A stretch of 64,000 bases of DNA, taken from Granulicoccus phenolivorans DSM 17626 = NBRC 107789 = JCM 15570 (GTDB lineage Bacteria; Actinomycetota; Actinomycetes; Propionibacteriales; Propionibacteriaceae). The stretch covers positions 122,398-186,397 of the forward strand of contig NZ_KE383975.1 in the NCBI RefSeq assembly GCF_000423085.1, read 5' to 3'. This document shows, one piece after another, positions 7,874 through 16,184 of the stretch. Both the position numbers and the translations under genes were made by a program. How positions within the stretch are numbered: position 1 is the stretch's first letter; the number at the start of each line of letters is the position of its first letter. The notes below the pieces were generated by a model. The model was not told where the DNA came from. It made no database searches and saw only the letters and a list, made by a program, of their open reading frames with translations.

Positions 7874-9070
7874 GTGACCATCGCACCGCAGCGACCCTAC
7901 ACCGCCTCGTTGGTGGACCAGTTCGAGCTCGGCCTCAATGCGCCGATCTGCCTGACCTGGGAACTGACGTACGCCTGCAATCTGTCCTGTGTCCACTGCC
8001 TGTCCGCCTCCGGGCGCCGCGACCCGCGCGAGCTGACCACCGAGCAGTGCGAGGCCGTCATCGACGAACTGCAGCGGATGAAAGTCTTCTACGTCAACAT
8101 CGGCGGGGGTGAACCCACGGTTCGGCCGGACTTCTGGCACCTGCTCGACTACGCGGTGGCCCATCAGGTGGGCGTGAAGTTCTCCACCAACGGCCTGCGG
8201 ATCACCCGCGAGCGCGCCCGGCAGCTGGCCGGCAACGACTACGTCGACATCCAGATCTCCCTGGACGGGGCCACCGCCGAAGTCAACGACCGGGTCCGTG
8301 GGCCCGGCTCCTTCGACATGGCGATGAAGGCGCTGGGCAACCTGGCCGCCGAGGGCTTCCGCAACGCCAAGATCTCGGTGGTGATGACCCGGGAGAACGT
8401 GGATCAGCTCGACGAATTCCAGAAGATCGCCGATGATCACGGCGCCACTCTGCGGATCACCCGGCTGCGTCCCTCCGGTCGCGGCGCCGACGTCTGGGAC
8501 GAGTTGCATCCCACCCACGACCAGCAGCGCCAGCTCTACGACTGGCTGCTGGCCAAGGGCGAGCGGGTGCTGACCGGGGACTCCTTCTTCCACCTGTCCG
8601 CCTTCGGCGAGTCGCTGCCCGGGCTGAACCTGTGCGGCGCCGGCCGGGTGGTCTGCCTGATCGATCCGATCGGCGACGTGTACGCCTGCCCGTTCGCGAT
8701 CCATGACGAGTTCCTGGCCGGCAACGTCATTCGCGACGGGGGATTCGAGTCGGTCTGGCAGAACAGCGAGCTGTTCGCCGAACTCCGGTCGCCCCAGTCC
8801 GGGGGCGCCTGCGCCAGCTGCCAGTTCTTCGACTCCTGCCGCGGCGGCTGCATGGCCGCCAAGTTCTTCACCGGGCTGCCGATGGACGGTCCCGACCCCG
8901 AGTGCGTCGTCGGCAACAGTGCCGCCGCGCTGGCCGGGGAGCGTACCGCCCCGGCGTCCAGCCAGGACCACTCCCACCGCACCAAGCCGGTCCCGGTGAC
9001 CCTGCGGCTCGCGCCGCCGGTCAAGGACTGTGCGGTCAATCCCCTGGCCGATTTCGACCCCCGCGCGTGA
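7874..9070 (+). CDS. mftC: MftC, mycofactocin radical SAM maturase
   Basis: 398 residues. The radical SAM cluster motif CNLSCVHC (Cys35, Cys39, Cys42) is followed by GGGEP, the SAM-binding glycine motif. The C-terminal SPASM region carries more cluster cysteines (CGAGRVVC, YACPF, CASCQFFDSCRGGC). It performs the decarboxylation and cross-linking of the MftA Val-Tyr end. Start is GTG 7874 after GAGGAG. The tail beyond the SPASM domain is long and ends in FDPRA. The stop TGA overlaps a GTG that opens the 27-bp repeat region (9067-9162). Confidence 0.95.
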   Translation: MTIAPQRPYTASLVDQFELGLNAPICLTWELTYACNLSCVHCLSASGRRDPRELTTEQCEAVIDELQRMKVFYVNIGGGEPTVRPDFWHLLDYAVAHQVGVKFSTNGLRITRERARQLAGNDYVDIQISLDGATAEVNDRVRGPGSFDMAMKALGNLAAEGFRNAKISVVMTRENVDQLDEFQKIADDHGATLRITRLRPSGRGADVWDELHPTHDQQRQLYDWLLAKGERVLTGDSFFHLSAFGESLPGLNLCGAGRVVCLIDPIGDVYACPFAIHDEFLAGNVIRDGGFESVWQNSELFAELRSPQSGGACASCQFFDSCRGGCMAAKFFTGLPMDGPDPECVVGNSAAALAGERTAPASSQDHSHRTKPVPVTLRLAPPVKDCAVNPLADFDPRA

Positions 9071-9156
9071 GCGCATCCGATTCCAGTGCGCGCGTGAGCG
9101 CATCCGATTCCAGTGCGCGCGTGAGCGCGTCCGATTCAAATCCGCGCGTGTGCGCG
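9067..9156 (+). repeat. 27-bp tandem repeat, about 3.3 copies
   Basis: Units at 9067-9093 and 9094-9120 are identical, 9121-9147 is diverged in its second half, and a 9-bp partial unit follows. Each begins GTGAGCGC(A/G)TCCGATTC. A period of 27 preserves reading frame. The array lies exactly in the gap between mftC and mftD. Confidence 0.9.
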
Positions 9157-9162
9157 TACTGA
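9067..9162 (+). CDS. Possible 31-residue repeat peptide between mftC and mftD
   Basis: A GTG at 9067 overlaps the mftC stop (GTGA), the usual arrangement for translational coupling. It opens a 31-codon frame that stops at 9160-9162, immediately before the mftD ribosome site. The peptide is two identical 9-residue units, (M/V)SASDSSAR, then VSASDSNPR, then VCAY. It ends in Cys-Ala-Tyr, loosely echoing the Cys-Gly-Val-Tyr end of MftA. No family is recognised. The region could equally be untranslated repeat DNA; another frame is also open here. Confidence 0.3.
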   Translation: MSASDSSARVSASDSSARVSASDSNPRVCAY

Positions 9163-9171
9163 GAGGAAACC

Positions 9172-10377
9172 ATGTTCGGACAGAACCCCTGGTTCGAAAG
9201 TGTCGCCGAAGCCCAACGCCGGGCCAAGCGCAAGCTGCCCCCGTCGGTGTACTCCGCCCTGCTGGCCGGGACCGACCGCGGCAGCACGTACGCCGACAAC
9301 ACCCAGGCCTTCGCCGAACTCGGGATGTTGCCGCACATCGCCGGGAACTCGGCCCAGCGGGACCTGAGCACCACCGTGCTGGGGCATCAGATCAGCATGC
9401 CGGTGCTGCTGTCCCCGACGGGGGTCCAGGCGGTGCATCCGGAGGCCGAACTGGCGCTGGCCCGCGCCGCGGCGAACCGCGGGGTCCCGGTCGGCCTGGG
9501 TGCCTTCGGCTCCAAGCCGATCGAGGAGGTGGCCCCGCTCAACCCGCTGACCTTCTACCAGATGTACTGGCTGGGCAACCGGTCCGATATGGCCAAGCGG
9601 ATGGAACGCGCCCGCCGGGCCGGCGCGGCCGCGTTGATCGTCACGCTGGACTGGACCTTCTCGATGGGCCGGGACTGGGGCTCCCCGGAGATCCCCGACG
9701 CGATCAACCTGAAGACCGCGATCAAGTTCGCCCCCGAGGTGCTGCGCCGGCCGAAGTGGTTGTGGTCCTACGGGCGGCGTGGCGAACTGCCCTCGCTGAC
9801 CACCCCGAACATGCCCGCCGACGGCGAGCCGGCCCCCACCTTCTTCGGCGCCTACGGTCAGTGGATGCAGACTCCGCCGCCCAGCTGGGAGGACATCGCC
9901 TGGATGCGGGCGGAGTGGGGCGGGCCGTTCCTGGTCAAGGGCATCTCCCGGATCGATGACGCCAAGCGGGTCCGCGACCTCGGCGCCACCGGCCTGTCGG
10001 TCTCCAACCATGGCGGTAACAACCTCGACGGCATCCCGGCCACCATCCGGCTGCTGCCCGGGATCGCCGAGGCGGTCGGCAATGACCTGGAGGTGCTCCT
10101 CGATGGCGGGATCCGGCGCGGCAGTGATGTGGTCAAGGCGTTGGCTCTGGGTGCGCGCGCGGTCCTGATCGGCCGGGCGTACCTGTGGGGGTTGGCGGCC
10201 AATGGCCAGGCCGGCGTGGAGAACGTCCTGGACATCCTGCGCGGGGGCATCGATTCCGCGCTGCTCGGGCTGGGGCACTCCAGCGTGCACGACCTCACCC
10301 CCGACGATCTGGTGATTCCGCCGAACTTCACCCGCAGCAGTGAGCAGTTGGGGCTGTCGATTCCGCAGTACAGCTGA
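9172..10377 (+). CDS. mftD: MftD, FMN-dependent pre-mycofactocin synthase
   Basis: 401 residues of the alpha-hydroxy-acid dehydrogenase (lactate/glycolate oxidase) fold. Visible features are FMN-site strands (SPTGVQAVHPEAELALA), the catalytic histidine segment SNHGGNNLDG, where most relatives have HGGRQ, and the phosphate-binding DGGIRRGSDVVKALALGARAVLIG region (given here in part). The Asn-Asn variant and overall match identify MftD, which oxidatively deaminates the released dipeptide product. The ATG at 9172 follows GAGAGG. The gene ends the mft run here: the peptidase mftE and glycosyltransferase mftF do not follow. Confidence 0.92.
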   Translation: MFGQNPWFESVAEAQRRAKRKLPPSVYSALLAGTDRGSTYADNTQAFAELGMLPHIAGNSAQRDLSTTVLGHQISMPVLLSPTGVQAVHPEAELALARAAANRGVPVGLGAFGSKPIEEVAPLNPLTFYQMYWLGNRSDMAKRMERARRAGAAALIVTLDWTFSMGRDWGSPEIPDAINLKTAIKFAPEVLRRPKWLWSYGRRGELPSLTTPNMPADGEPAPTFFGAYGQWMQTPPPSWEDIAWMRAEWGGPFLVKGISRIDDAKRVRDLGATGLSVSNHGGNNLDGIPATIRLLPGIAEAVGNDLEVLLDGGIRRGSDVVKALALGARAVLIGRAYLWGLAANGQAGVENVLDILRGGIDSALLGLGHSSVHDLTPDDLVIPPNFTRSSEQLGLSIPQYS

Positions 10378-10395
10378 CCCGCCGAGCGGGTCATC

Positions 10396-10431
10396 GTCCG
10401 GGCGGGCACCACGGTGCCGGCCCGGACTTTT
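10396..10431 (+). terminator. Intrinsic terminator after mftD
   Basis: GTCCGGGC (10396-10403) pairs with GCCCGGAC (10420-10427), with inner pairing of GGCAC and GTGCC, followed by TTTTG. The hairpin starts 19 nt after the mftD stop, closing the mft operon. Confidence 0.75.
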
Positions 10432-10770
10432 GCGTCCCGGTACGGGTGTCCCGGGAGGCGTGCTGTCCCTTGTTCGGGGGACACCCCGATCACGATTCGG
10501 CCTCGAGCCGGTGACATCCCGGCACCCGACGGATGAACGGCCGGCACCCACCATCTTGAGGGCAGTTGACCACTGCCTTCCGACAAGGGGAAACGGTGTC
10601 GGCCAGGGGGAGCGGGCCGGCAACTGAGGGAATTTCAGGTGGCCCCGGCACCCGGCTACGGTCGCTGCGTCAGCCGGCGCCCACCCCAAAAATCGGCTGT
10701 GGATAACCCGCAACGCAGCGGTTCCGGGCAGCCAGACTGGCACGCGTACGCCCCCACGCGAAGGAGCACC
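10432..10770. other. Non-coding gap before the pilus operon
   Basis: No convincing gene lies here. A short dyad, TGTCCC (10464-10469) with GGGACA (10478-10483), and the AAGGAG ribosome site at 10761-10766 are the only recognisable elements. The pilus operon promoter is presumably inside this stretch, but I cannot place it. Confidence 0.5.
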
Positions 10771-11556
10771 ATGCCGCCCCGACCCGACCGTCCCCGCGTC
10801 AACCGCACCGCGATCCGGCCGAGCTCGCGCGCCTCCGGCTCCGGTGGGGCACGCAACGGCAGCCCGACCGCGCCCGCCGCCGGTCGACCGGCCAGCTCCG
10901 CCGAACGCTTCCTCACCGACCGGACCACCCTGCGCGAGCCCACCGCCGCAGCCGGCGAGACCGGTCCGCTGCGGCTGCGCCGGCAGCCGAAGTGGATCGC
11001 GGCGGGCATCCTCGCGGTGTGCCTGGGCGGGCTCGGCGCCACGTTCCTGTACGCCGAGGCGACCACCCAGAACTCGGTGGTCGTGGTGAACCGGGCGATC
11101 GCGCGGGGCGAGCAGATCGGCGTCGGCGATCTGGGCGTGGTCTCGGTCGGCTCGGCGCCCGGGGTGTCCACGGTCTCTGCCGACCGGGTCCACGACCTGG
11201 TCGGTCAGCATGCCACGACCGATCTCAGTGCCCGGTCACTGCTCACCGAAGGTCAGATCGGCACCCCGGCGCTGGATGCCGGCCGCGCCACCATCGGTCT
11301 CAAGCTGGCCGCCGGACGCCTCCCGGCGGCCGGGCTGGCACCCGGCGCCAAGGTGCTGCTGGTCGAGGTGCTCGCCCCCGAGTACGCCGGGGAGCCGAAG
11401 GCACCGGTGCCGGGCACCCTCGCGGGAGCACCGCAGCCGGCCGCCGACGGACTGCACACCCTGGTGGATGTCCAGGTCGACCCGCGCACCGCGCAGCGCG
11501 TCACCGAACTCGCCGCCACCGACCGGATCGCGCTCTACCTGGACGCCGGCCGATGA
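10771..11556 (+). CDS. SAF-domain protein (CpaB/RcpC-like pilus assembly factor)
   Basis: 261 residues. A positively charged, disordered N-terminus (1-70) is followed by one transmembrane helix (IAAGILAVCLGGLGATFLYA, about 73-92). A SAF domain (VVVVNRAIARGEQIGVGDL onward, about 98-165) is followed by a variable periplasm-side domain. CpaB/RcpC proteins are envelope components of Tad pilus machines. The ATG at 10771 has AAGGAG 4 nt upstream. It overlaps the next gene by 4 bp (ATGA), beginning a tightly coupled operon. Confidence 0.8.
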   Translation: MPPRPDRPRVNRTAIRPSSRASGSGGARNGSPTAPAAGRPASSAERFLTDRTTLREPTAAAGETGPLRLRRQPKWIAAGILAVCLGGLGATFLYAEATTQNSVVVVNRAIARGEQIGVGDLGVVSVGSAPGVSTVSADRVHDLVGQHATTDLSARSLLTEGQIGTPALDAGRATIGLKLAAGRLPAAGLAPGAKVLLVEVLAPEYAGEPKAPVPGTLAGAPQPAADGLHTLVDVQVDPRTAQRVTELAATDRIALYLDAGR

Positions 11557-12332
11557 CCATCCTGCTGCTGACCTCCGCCACCGGTGCGCCCGGAGTGACC
11601 ACCACAGCGCTGGGGCTCACCCTGGCCTGGCCCCGGGATGCGCTGCTGGTCGATGCCGATCGGACGCCGGCCCAGGCGGTGCTCGCCGGCTACCTCAAAG
11701 GGACCTCCGGGGCCACCGGCCTGGGCGAACTCGCCCGGATCCACCGGGAACAGCGGACCCTGGATCACGAACTGCTGCGCTGCTGCGTGCCGCTGCCCGA
11801 ACTGGAGGTGAGTACACACCGCCGGCTGTTCCTGCCCGGGTTCACCGGGCCGGGTGCCGCCGCGCTGTTCGCGACGGTCTGGCCGGATCTGGTCGAGGCG
11901 CTGGATCGGGTCGAGGCAACCGGGCTGGACGTCATCATCGACGCCGGCCGGATCGGGGACGGCCTGCCCGGGCCGCTGCTGGCTCGCGCCGACCGGGTCC
12001 TGCTGCTGACCCACACCTCCCTGCGCGCCCTCGCCGGGACCCGGCTGTATCTGCCGCAGCTGACCCAGCGCGCCGCGCAGGTCTCGGCCCGCGGGGAGGT
12101 CGGGCTGCTGCTGGTGGGGGAGGGGCGCCCCTATCCGGCCAAGGAGATCGCCGATCGGTTCCGGGTCCCGGTGCACGGGTCGCTGCCGCTGGATCCCGAG
12201 GCGGCCGCCCTGTGGTCCGATGGTGCCCCGGCCACCCGCCGTACGCGTGGCTCGAAGCTGGCCCGGGCCTTCGCGGCGCTGGCCTCCGAGTTCGGCGTAC
12301 CGGCGCCGCGGGCCACGGAGGTGACGGCATGA
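11553..12332 (+). CDS. CpaE/TadZ-like MinD/ParA-family ATPase
   Basis: 259 residues with a ParA-type fold: MTILLLTSATGAPGVTTTALG holds a deviant Walker A in which the usual GKG(G)xGKT lysines are replaced (GAPGVTTT). DALLVDADRTPAQAVLAG is the switch strand and VIIDAGRI the Walker B-like strand. Pilus TadZ/CpaE proteins localise the secretion machine and often have degenerate ATP sites, as here. It overlaps its neighbours by 4 bp on each side, so it is co-translated with the SAF protein and TadA. Confidence 0.8.
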   Translation: MTILLLTSATGAPGVTTTALGLTLAWPRDALLVDADRTPAQAVLAGYLKGTSGATGLGELARIHREQRTLDHELLRCCVPLPELEVSTHRRLFLPGFTGPGAAALFATVWPDLVEALDRVEATGLDVIIDAGRIGDGLPGPLLARADRVLLLTHTSLRALAGTRLYLPQLTQRAAQVSARGEVGLLLVGEGRPYPAKEIADRFRVPVHGSLPLDPEAAALWSDGAPATRRTRGSKLARAFAALASEFGVPAPRATEVTA

Positions 12333-13810
12333 CCTCGACGCCGCCGCTGACCTCGGTCGCCCTGTTCGGCACCGACCCCGCCGCGACCCCGATCCAGGGC
12401 CCGCCCGGTCCCGCGCAGTCCTCGCCGGCGCCGCAATTGCGTACGCTCATCCGCGGCGCGGCGCCCACCCCGCAGGCCCTCGACTGGTCCCTGGTGGTGG
12501 GCATGCGCCGTCGGGCGGCGACCGAGATCGCCGAACGCACCGAGCAGGCCGAGGCCCACCAACCCCTCGGGGCGACCGACCGGCGCCTGTTGGGGAAGTC
12601 GGTGGTCCGCTCGGTGGTCCGCGGCCAGGCCGAACAGTTGGCCGACTCCGGCACCGAGGTCTGGTCGCCGCAGACCGAGGCCGCGTACGCCCGGGCGCTG
12701 GAGGACGCGATCTACGGCTACGGCCGACTCCAGCCGCTGTTCGAGATCCCCGAGGCCGAGAACATCGAGATCCACGGCTACGACTCGGTGCTGGTGCAGT
12801 ACGCCGACGGGACCCGGCGTACCCACCCACCGGTGGCCGACTCCGATGCCGAACTGGTCGATGCGATCCGGTTCCTCGGCGAACAGGCCAGCCCGGCGCG
12901 GCCCTTCGACGACGCCCATCCCACGATGACCCTCGCGCTGGGCGATCGGTTCCGGCTGCACGCGATCGGCTTCGGTCTGTCCTGGCGACCGTCGATCACG
13001 ATCCGTCAGCACACCCGCACCGAGATCACCCTGCCCGACCTGGTCCGGAGCGCGATGATGCCCGAACGGGTCGGCCGGCTGCTGCACGCGGCGGTGCTGG
13101 CCCGCAAGTCGATGGTGATCTCCGGGGACCAGGGGGCGGGCAAGACCACGCTGCTGCGCGCCCTGATCGCCGCAATCCCCGATCACGAGCGGTTCGGCAC
13201 GCTGGAGACCGACTACGAACTGTTGACGCACCTGCAGCCGAACCGGCGCAACATCGTCGCGCTGCAGGCCAAGACCGGCCTCGGGGAACGCGTCGACGGC
13301 CGCCCGCTGGGCGAATACAGCGTCGCCGACCTGATTCCGGAGGCGCTGCGGCAGAACCTCTCCCGGCTGATCGTCGGTGAGGTCCGCGGGGCCGAGGCCG
13401 GCGCCATGTTCGAAGCGATGTCCTCCGGCGCCGGAACGATCAGCACGACGCACTCCCACTCCGCGGTCTCCACGATGGATCGGCTCGCCTCCCGGGTCGC
13501 TCAGGGTGGGGTGCTCAGCGTTGAGGAGGCGTACCGCCAGATCGCGCACAACATCTCCCTTTTTATCCACGTCACGCTGATCGATGACACCTGGCGTGGC
13601 GGTCCGCGCCGCCGCTTCGTCGCGGAGGTACGCCGGGTCACCGGCGCGATCGAGGGCGGCCGGCCCTCGACCCATCTGGTGTACGCCGCCGAACCCGGCC
13701 CGCATCAGCCGGCCGGCTTCTTCCCCGAGGCAGACCTGCTCGCCGAACTGGCGCCCTTCGCCGACGCCTGGGACCAGCAGGCCCGCCGCTCGCGGCAGGC
13801 CCCGCGATGA
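12329..13810 (+). CDS. tadA: TadA/CpaF secretion ATPase of the Tad/Flp pilus
   Basis: 493 residues. A disordered N-terminus precedes the CpaF N-domain (about 95-240). The catalytic domain carries Walker A GDQGAGKTT (about 265-273), an arginine-rich region, Walker B-type LIVGEVRGAEA (about 347-357), and a His-containing TTHSHSAV motif typical of type II/IV secretion ATPases. It powers pilin extrusion from the cytoplasmic face of the membrane. The start overlaps the CpaE-like gene and the end overlaps tadB, each by 4 bp. Confidence 0.92.
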   Translation: MTSTPPLTSVALFGTDPAATPIQGPPGPAQSSPAPQLRTLIRGAAPTPQALDWSLVVGMRRRAATEIAERTEQAEAHQPLGATDRRLLGKSVVRSVVRGQAEQLADSGTEVWSPQTEAAYARALEDAIYGYGRLQPLFEIPEAENIEIHGYDSVLVQYADGTRRTHPPVADSDAELVDAIRFLGEQASPARPFDDAHPTMTLALGDRFRLHAIGFGLSWRPSITIRQHTRTEITLPDLVRSAMMPERVGRLLHAAVLARKSMVISGDQGAGKTTLLRALIAAIPDHERFGTLETDYELLTHLQPNRRNIVALQAKTGLGERVDGRPLGEYSVADLIPEALRQNLSRLIVGEVRGAEAGAMFEAMSSGAGTISTTHSHSAVSTMDRLASRVAQGGVLSVEEAYRQIAHNISLFIHVTLIDDTWRGGPRRRFVAEVRRVTGAIEGGRPSTHLVYAAEPGPHQPAGFFPEADLLAELAPFADAWDQQARRSRQAPR

Positions 13811-14649
13811 ATCTCGCGCTGGCCGGGCTCAGCGGCGCCCTGCTGCTGGGCGGGATCCTCGGGATCGGCCTCGGCGTACGCGGGACCACCCGCCCCCACC
13901 GGCGGATCCGGCCGAGTCTCGGCGCACCCGGTACTCCGCGCCGACGCCGCAACCTCCGCCTGCTGGTCGGTCTGGCCCTCGGCTTCGTGGTTTTTGCGCT
14001 GACCGGCTGGGTGCTGGCCCTGCTGCTGGTGCCGCTCGCGGTGATCGGGGTGCCCTATCTGCTGGGCAACCCGGAAAATCGGGACATCCGGGTGCTGGAA
14101 GCCCTGGACCGCTGGGTGCGGACCCTCGCGGCGACCATGGTGACCGGCCATTCGGTGACCGATGCGATCCGCACCTCCCGGCGCAATGCCCCCGAACTGC
14201 TCCGCGAACCGGTCAACCTGCTGGTCAGCCGACTCAACGATCGCTGGAGCACCCGGGACGCGCTGCAGGAGTTCGCCGACCGGCTCGACAGTCCCGATGC
14301 CGACGCGGTGATCGCCGCCCTCTCCCTGGCCGCCCACCGCGGCGGGACCGGCGCCACCCGCACCCTCGGCGCGATCGCCGAATCGATCCAGGACCAACTG
14401 CGTGCGCTGCGCGAGATCGAGGCCGAACGGGCCAAGCCGCGCGTGGTGGTCCGCCAGGTGACCGGCATCAGCGCGGTCGTGCTGATCGCCGCGCTGCTCA
14501 CCTCCGGCGCCTACTTCGACCCCTACCGCACCCCGTTCGGCCAGGTGCTGCTCGCCCTGTTGATCGCCGGGTACGCCGGGTCGCTGCTGATGCTGCGCCG
14601 GTTGGCGGTGCCGCGCCGCCGGGACCGGATCCTGCGAGGGACCCCGTGA
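13807..14649 (+). CDS. tadB: TadB-like pilus inner-membrane platform protein
   Basis: 280 residues. Two transmembrane segments near the N-terminus (about 4-22 and 46-72) and two near the C-terminus (about 218-238 and 245-262) flank a cytoplasmic T2SSF domain (TLAATMVTGHSVTDAIRTSR onward). TadB and TadC together form the platform driven by TadA. It begins at ATG 13807 within the tadA stop and ends with GTGA shared with the tadC start. Confidence 0.85.
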   Translation: MNLALAGLSGALLLGGILGIGLGVRGTTRPHRRIRPSLGAPGTPRRRRNLRLLVGLALGFVVFALTGWVLALLLVPLAVIGVPYLLGNPENRDIRVLEALDRWVRTLAATMVTGHSVTDAIRTSRRNAPELLREPVNLLVSRLNDRWSTRDALQEFADRLDSPDADAVIAALSLAAHRGGTGATRTLGAIAESIQDQLRALREIEAERAKPRVVVRQVTGISAVVLIAALLTSGAYFDPYRTPFGQVLLALLIAGYAGSLLMLRRLAVPRRRDRILRGTP

Positions 14650-15548
14650 CCGGGCAGCCGCTGCAGGTGGGGCTGGTCGTCCTGACCGGAATGGCGATCG
14701 TCTTCGGGGGTGTCGCGATCGCGTACGGACTGCGCCACCAGCACCCGCGACTGGCCGATGCGCTGGATCTGCTGGACGGGCATGGCATCCCGGACCCCGC
14801 CGGCCTCGGCGGACCGGCCCGCACCGGCAGCGAACGGGCCGGGCTGTGGCTGTTTCGACACACGCCGGTCCCGTTGCTGGATGCCCAGCGCCGGCTGCTC
14901 GAACTGCGTCAGAAACCGTTGGCGGAGTTCTACGCCGACAAGCTGATCTGGATGATCCTGGGCGCCGCGTTCCCCTCGATCATCGGCACCGCGGTGGTGC
15001 TCCTGCTCGGCGGGCATCTCGCGCTGCCGGTACTGCTGTCGCTGGTCTGTGCGATCGCGGGCTACTTCGTCCCCGACGTGTTGTTGCTGCGTTCGGCCGA
15101 GCAATCGCGCGCCGACGCCGCCGAGGCCCTGTTCACCTACTTCGACCTGGTGATTCTGGAGCGGATGGCGAACCGTTCCGGCACCCAGGCGCTGCACTCG
15201 GCCGCGGAACTGTCGGACAATCCGCTGTTCCGCGCGATCCGGGGTGCGTTGGCCCGGGCCCGACTGGAGCAGCAGGCCCCGTACGCCGAACTGCGGCGGC
15301 TCGGCCGGCGGTTGCGGTTGCCGGAACTGGTGGACCTGGCCGACGTGATGGCCCTGGACGACTCCGGGGCCGCCCTGTCGGAGCCACTGCGGGCCCGGGT
15401 CCGGGAACTGCGCGACGCCCACCTGGCCGAGGTCAAGGTCGCCGCCCACAACGTGTCGGAGCGGATGACGCTGTGGATGGCCCTGCCGGCAATGATCTTC
15501 GGTCTGATCTTCCTGATCCCGCCCCTGCTCACCCTGATCGGAATCTGA
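14646..15548 (+). CDS. tadC: TadC-like pilus inner-membrane platform protein
   Basis: 300 residues: one N-terminal helix (LVVLTGMAIVFGGVAIAYGL), a central pair (about 100-140), a cytoplasmic T2SSF domain with SGTQALHSAAELSDNPLFRAI, and a final hydrophobic helix (IFGLIFLIPPLLTLIGI). It pairs with TadB. The GTG at 14646 overlaps the tadB stop. A 95-bp gap follows before the pilin-like gene, which has its own strong ribosome site. Confidence 0.85.
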   Translation: MTGQPLQVGLVVLTGMAIVFGGVAIAYGLRHQHPRLADALDLLDGHGIPDPAGLGGPARTGSERAGLWLFRHTPVPLLDAQRRLLELRQKPLAEFYADKLIWMILGAAFPSIIGTAVVLLLGGHLALPVLLSLVCAIAGYFVPDVLLLRSAEQSRADAAEALFTYFDLVILERMANRSGTQALHSAAELSDNPLFRAIRGALARARLEQQAPYAELRRLGRRLRLPELVDLADVMALDDSGAALSEPLRARVRELRDAHLAEVKVAAHNVSERMTLWMALPAMIFGLIFLIPPLLTLIGI

Positions 15549-15643
15549 TCGAACTGCCCTGTGGACAACTCCGTTTTCCCCTGTTCCGACCACCCGTTCC
15601 CCGACCAGACTCATTCGTGCCACCCACCCCCGAAAGGCCTGTC

Positions 15644-15838
15644 ATGTCCCGAACCCCGGCCCGTCTGTTCGCCACCACCATCGGCCTGCTGCTCCTGCTC
15701 ACCCGCCCCCGCGCGCGTGATGAACGCGGGCTGTCCCAGTCGACCGAGAACGCCATCCTGCTCGGAGGGGCCGTGACGGTGGCCACCCTGGTCATCGTCG
15801 CGGTCACCGCCTATGTCAAGTCCAAGATGCCGCAATGA
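15644..15838 (+). CDS. Small Flp pilin-like protein
   Basis: 64 residues: a short basic and hydrophobic leader, the DERG motif, then SQSTENAILLGG and a single hydrophobic helix (AVTVATLVIVAVTAYV), ending in KSKMPQ. This is the layout of an Flp prepilin cut after the glycine of RDERG. The conserved glutamate falls at +6 rather than +5 if cut there. It is the likely structural subunit of the pilus. The ATG at 15644 has GAAAGG 6 nt upstream. Confidence 0.75.
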   Translation: MSRTPARLFATTIGLLLLLTRPRARDERGLSQSTENAILLGGAVTVATLVIVAVTAYVKSKMPQ

Positions 15839-16184
15839 GCGCGGGGTCAGCGACTCGCTCAGCTGGGCGATGCTGACCCCGGTGCTCCTGCTCGCCTTCC
15901 TGGGCACGCTCCAGGTGGGGCTGTGGCTGCACGGCAAGAACGTGGTGCAGGAGGCCGCGGCCGCGGCGGCCGAGACCGACTCCGCCGCGCTCGCCAGGCC
16001 CGGCGAGGGCAGCGCGATGGCCCGCCGCGTCGCTGCCCGCGGCGGCCTGACCGACGTGGCCGTGGATTCCCGACGGGAGCAGGGCATGGTCCGGGTCACG
16101 GTGTCCGGCCGGGTACCGATGCTGTACGCCCTGGGCCTGGAATACGTCCGGCAGGAAGCCGTCGCGCCCCAGGAGGTGTGGTGA
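15813..16184 (+). CDS. TadE-like pseudopilin (first copy)
   Basis: 123 residues. NERGVSDSLSWAMLTPVLLLAFL is a prepilin-like leader and transmembrane stretch near residue 8 (shown in full only as far as needed). An extracytoplasmic domain with QEAAAAAAETDSAALA follows, typical of TadE-like proteins. The ATG at 15813 lies inside the pilin gene (26-bp overlap); no other start fits the frame. Unlike most TadE proteins it lacks the glutamate five residues after the processing glycine. It probably forms a minor pilus or envelope component. Confidence 0.7.
   Translation: MSSPRCRNERGVSDSLSWAMLTPVLLLAFLGTLQVGLWLHGKNVVQEAAAAAAETDSAALARPGEGSAMARRVAARGGLTDVAVDSRREQGMVRVTVSGRVPMLYALGLEYVRQEAVAPQEVW

Noticed and set aside
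9067..9156. CRISPR-like array
   Set aside because: The 27-bp units are directly contiguous with no variable spacers, so it is a simple tandem repeat.
9136..11211. 691-codon minus-strand frame across mftD and the pilus operon start
   Set aside because: It crosses two operons, a terminator and two confident plus-strand genes. Its composition is that of a GC-rich shadow.
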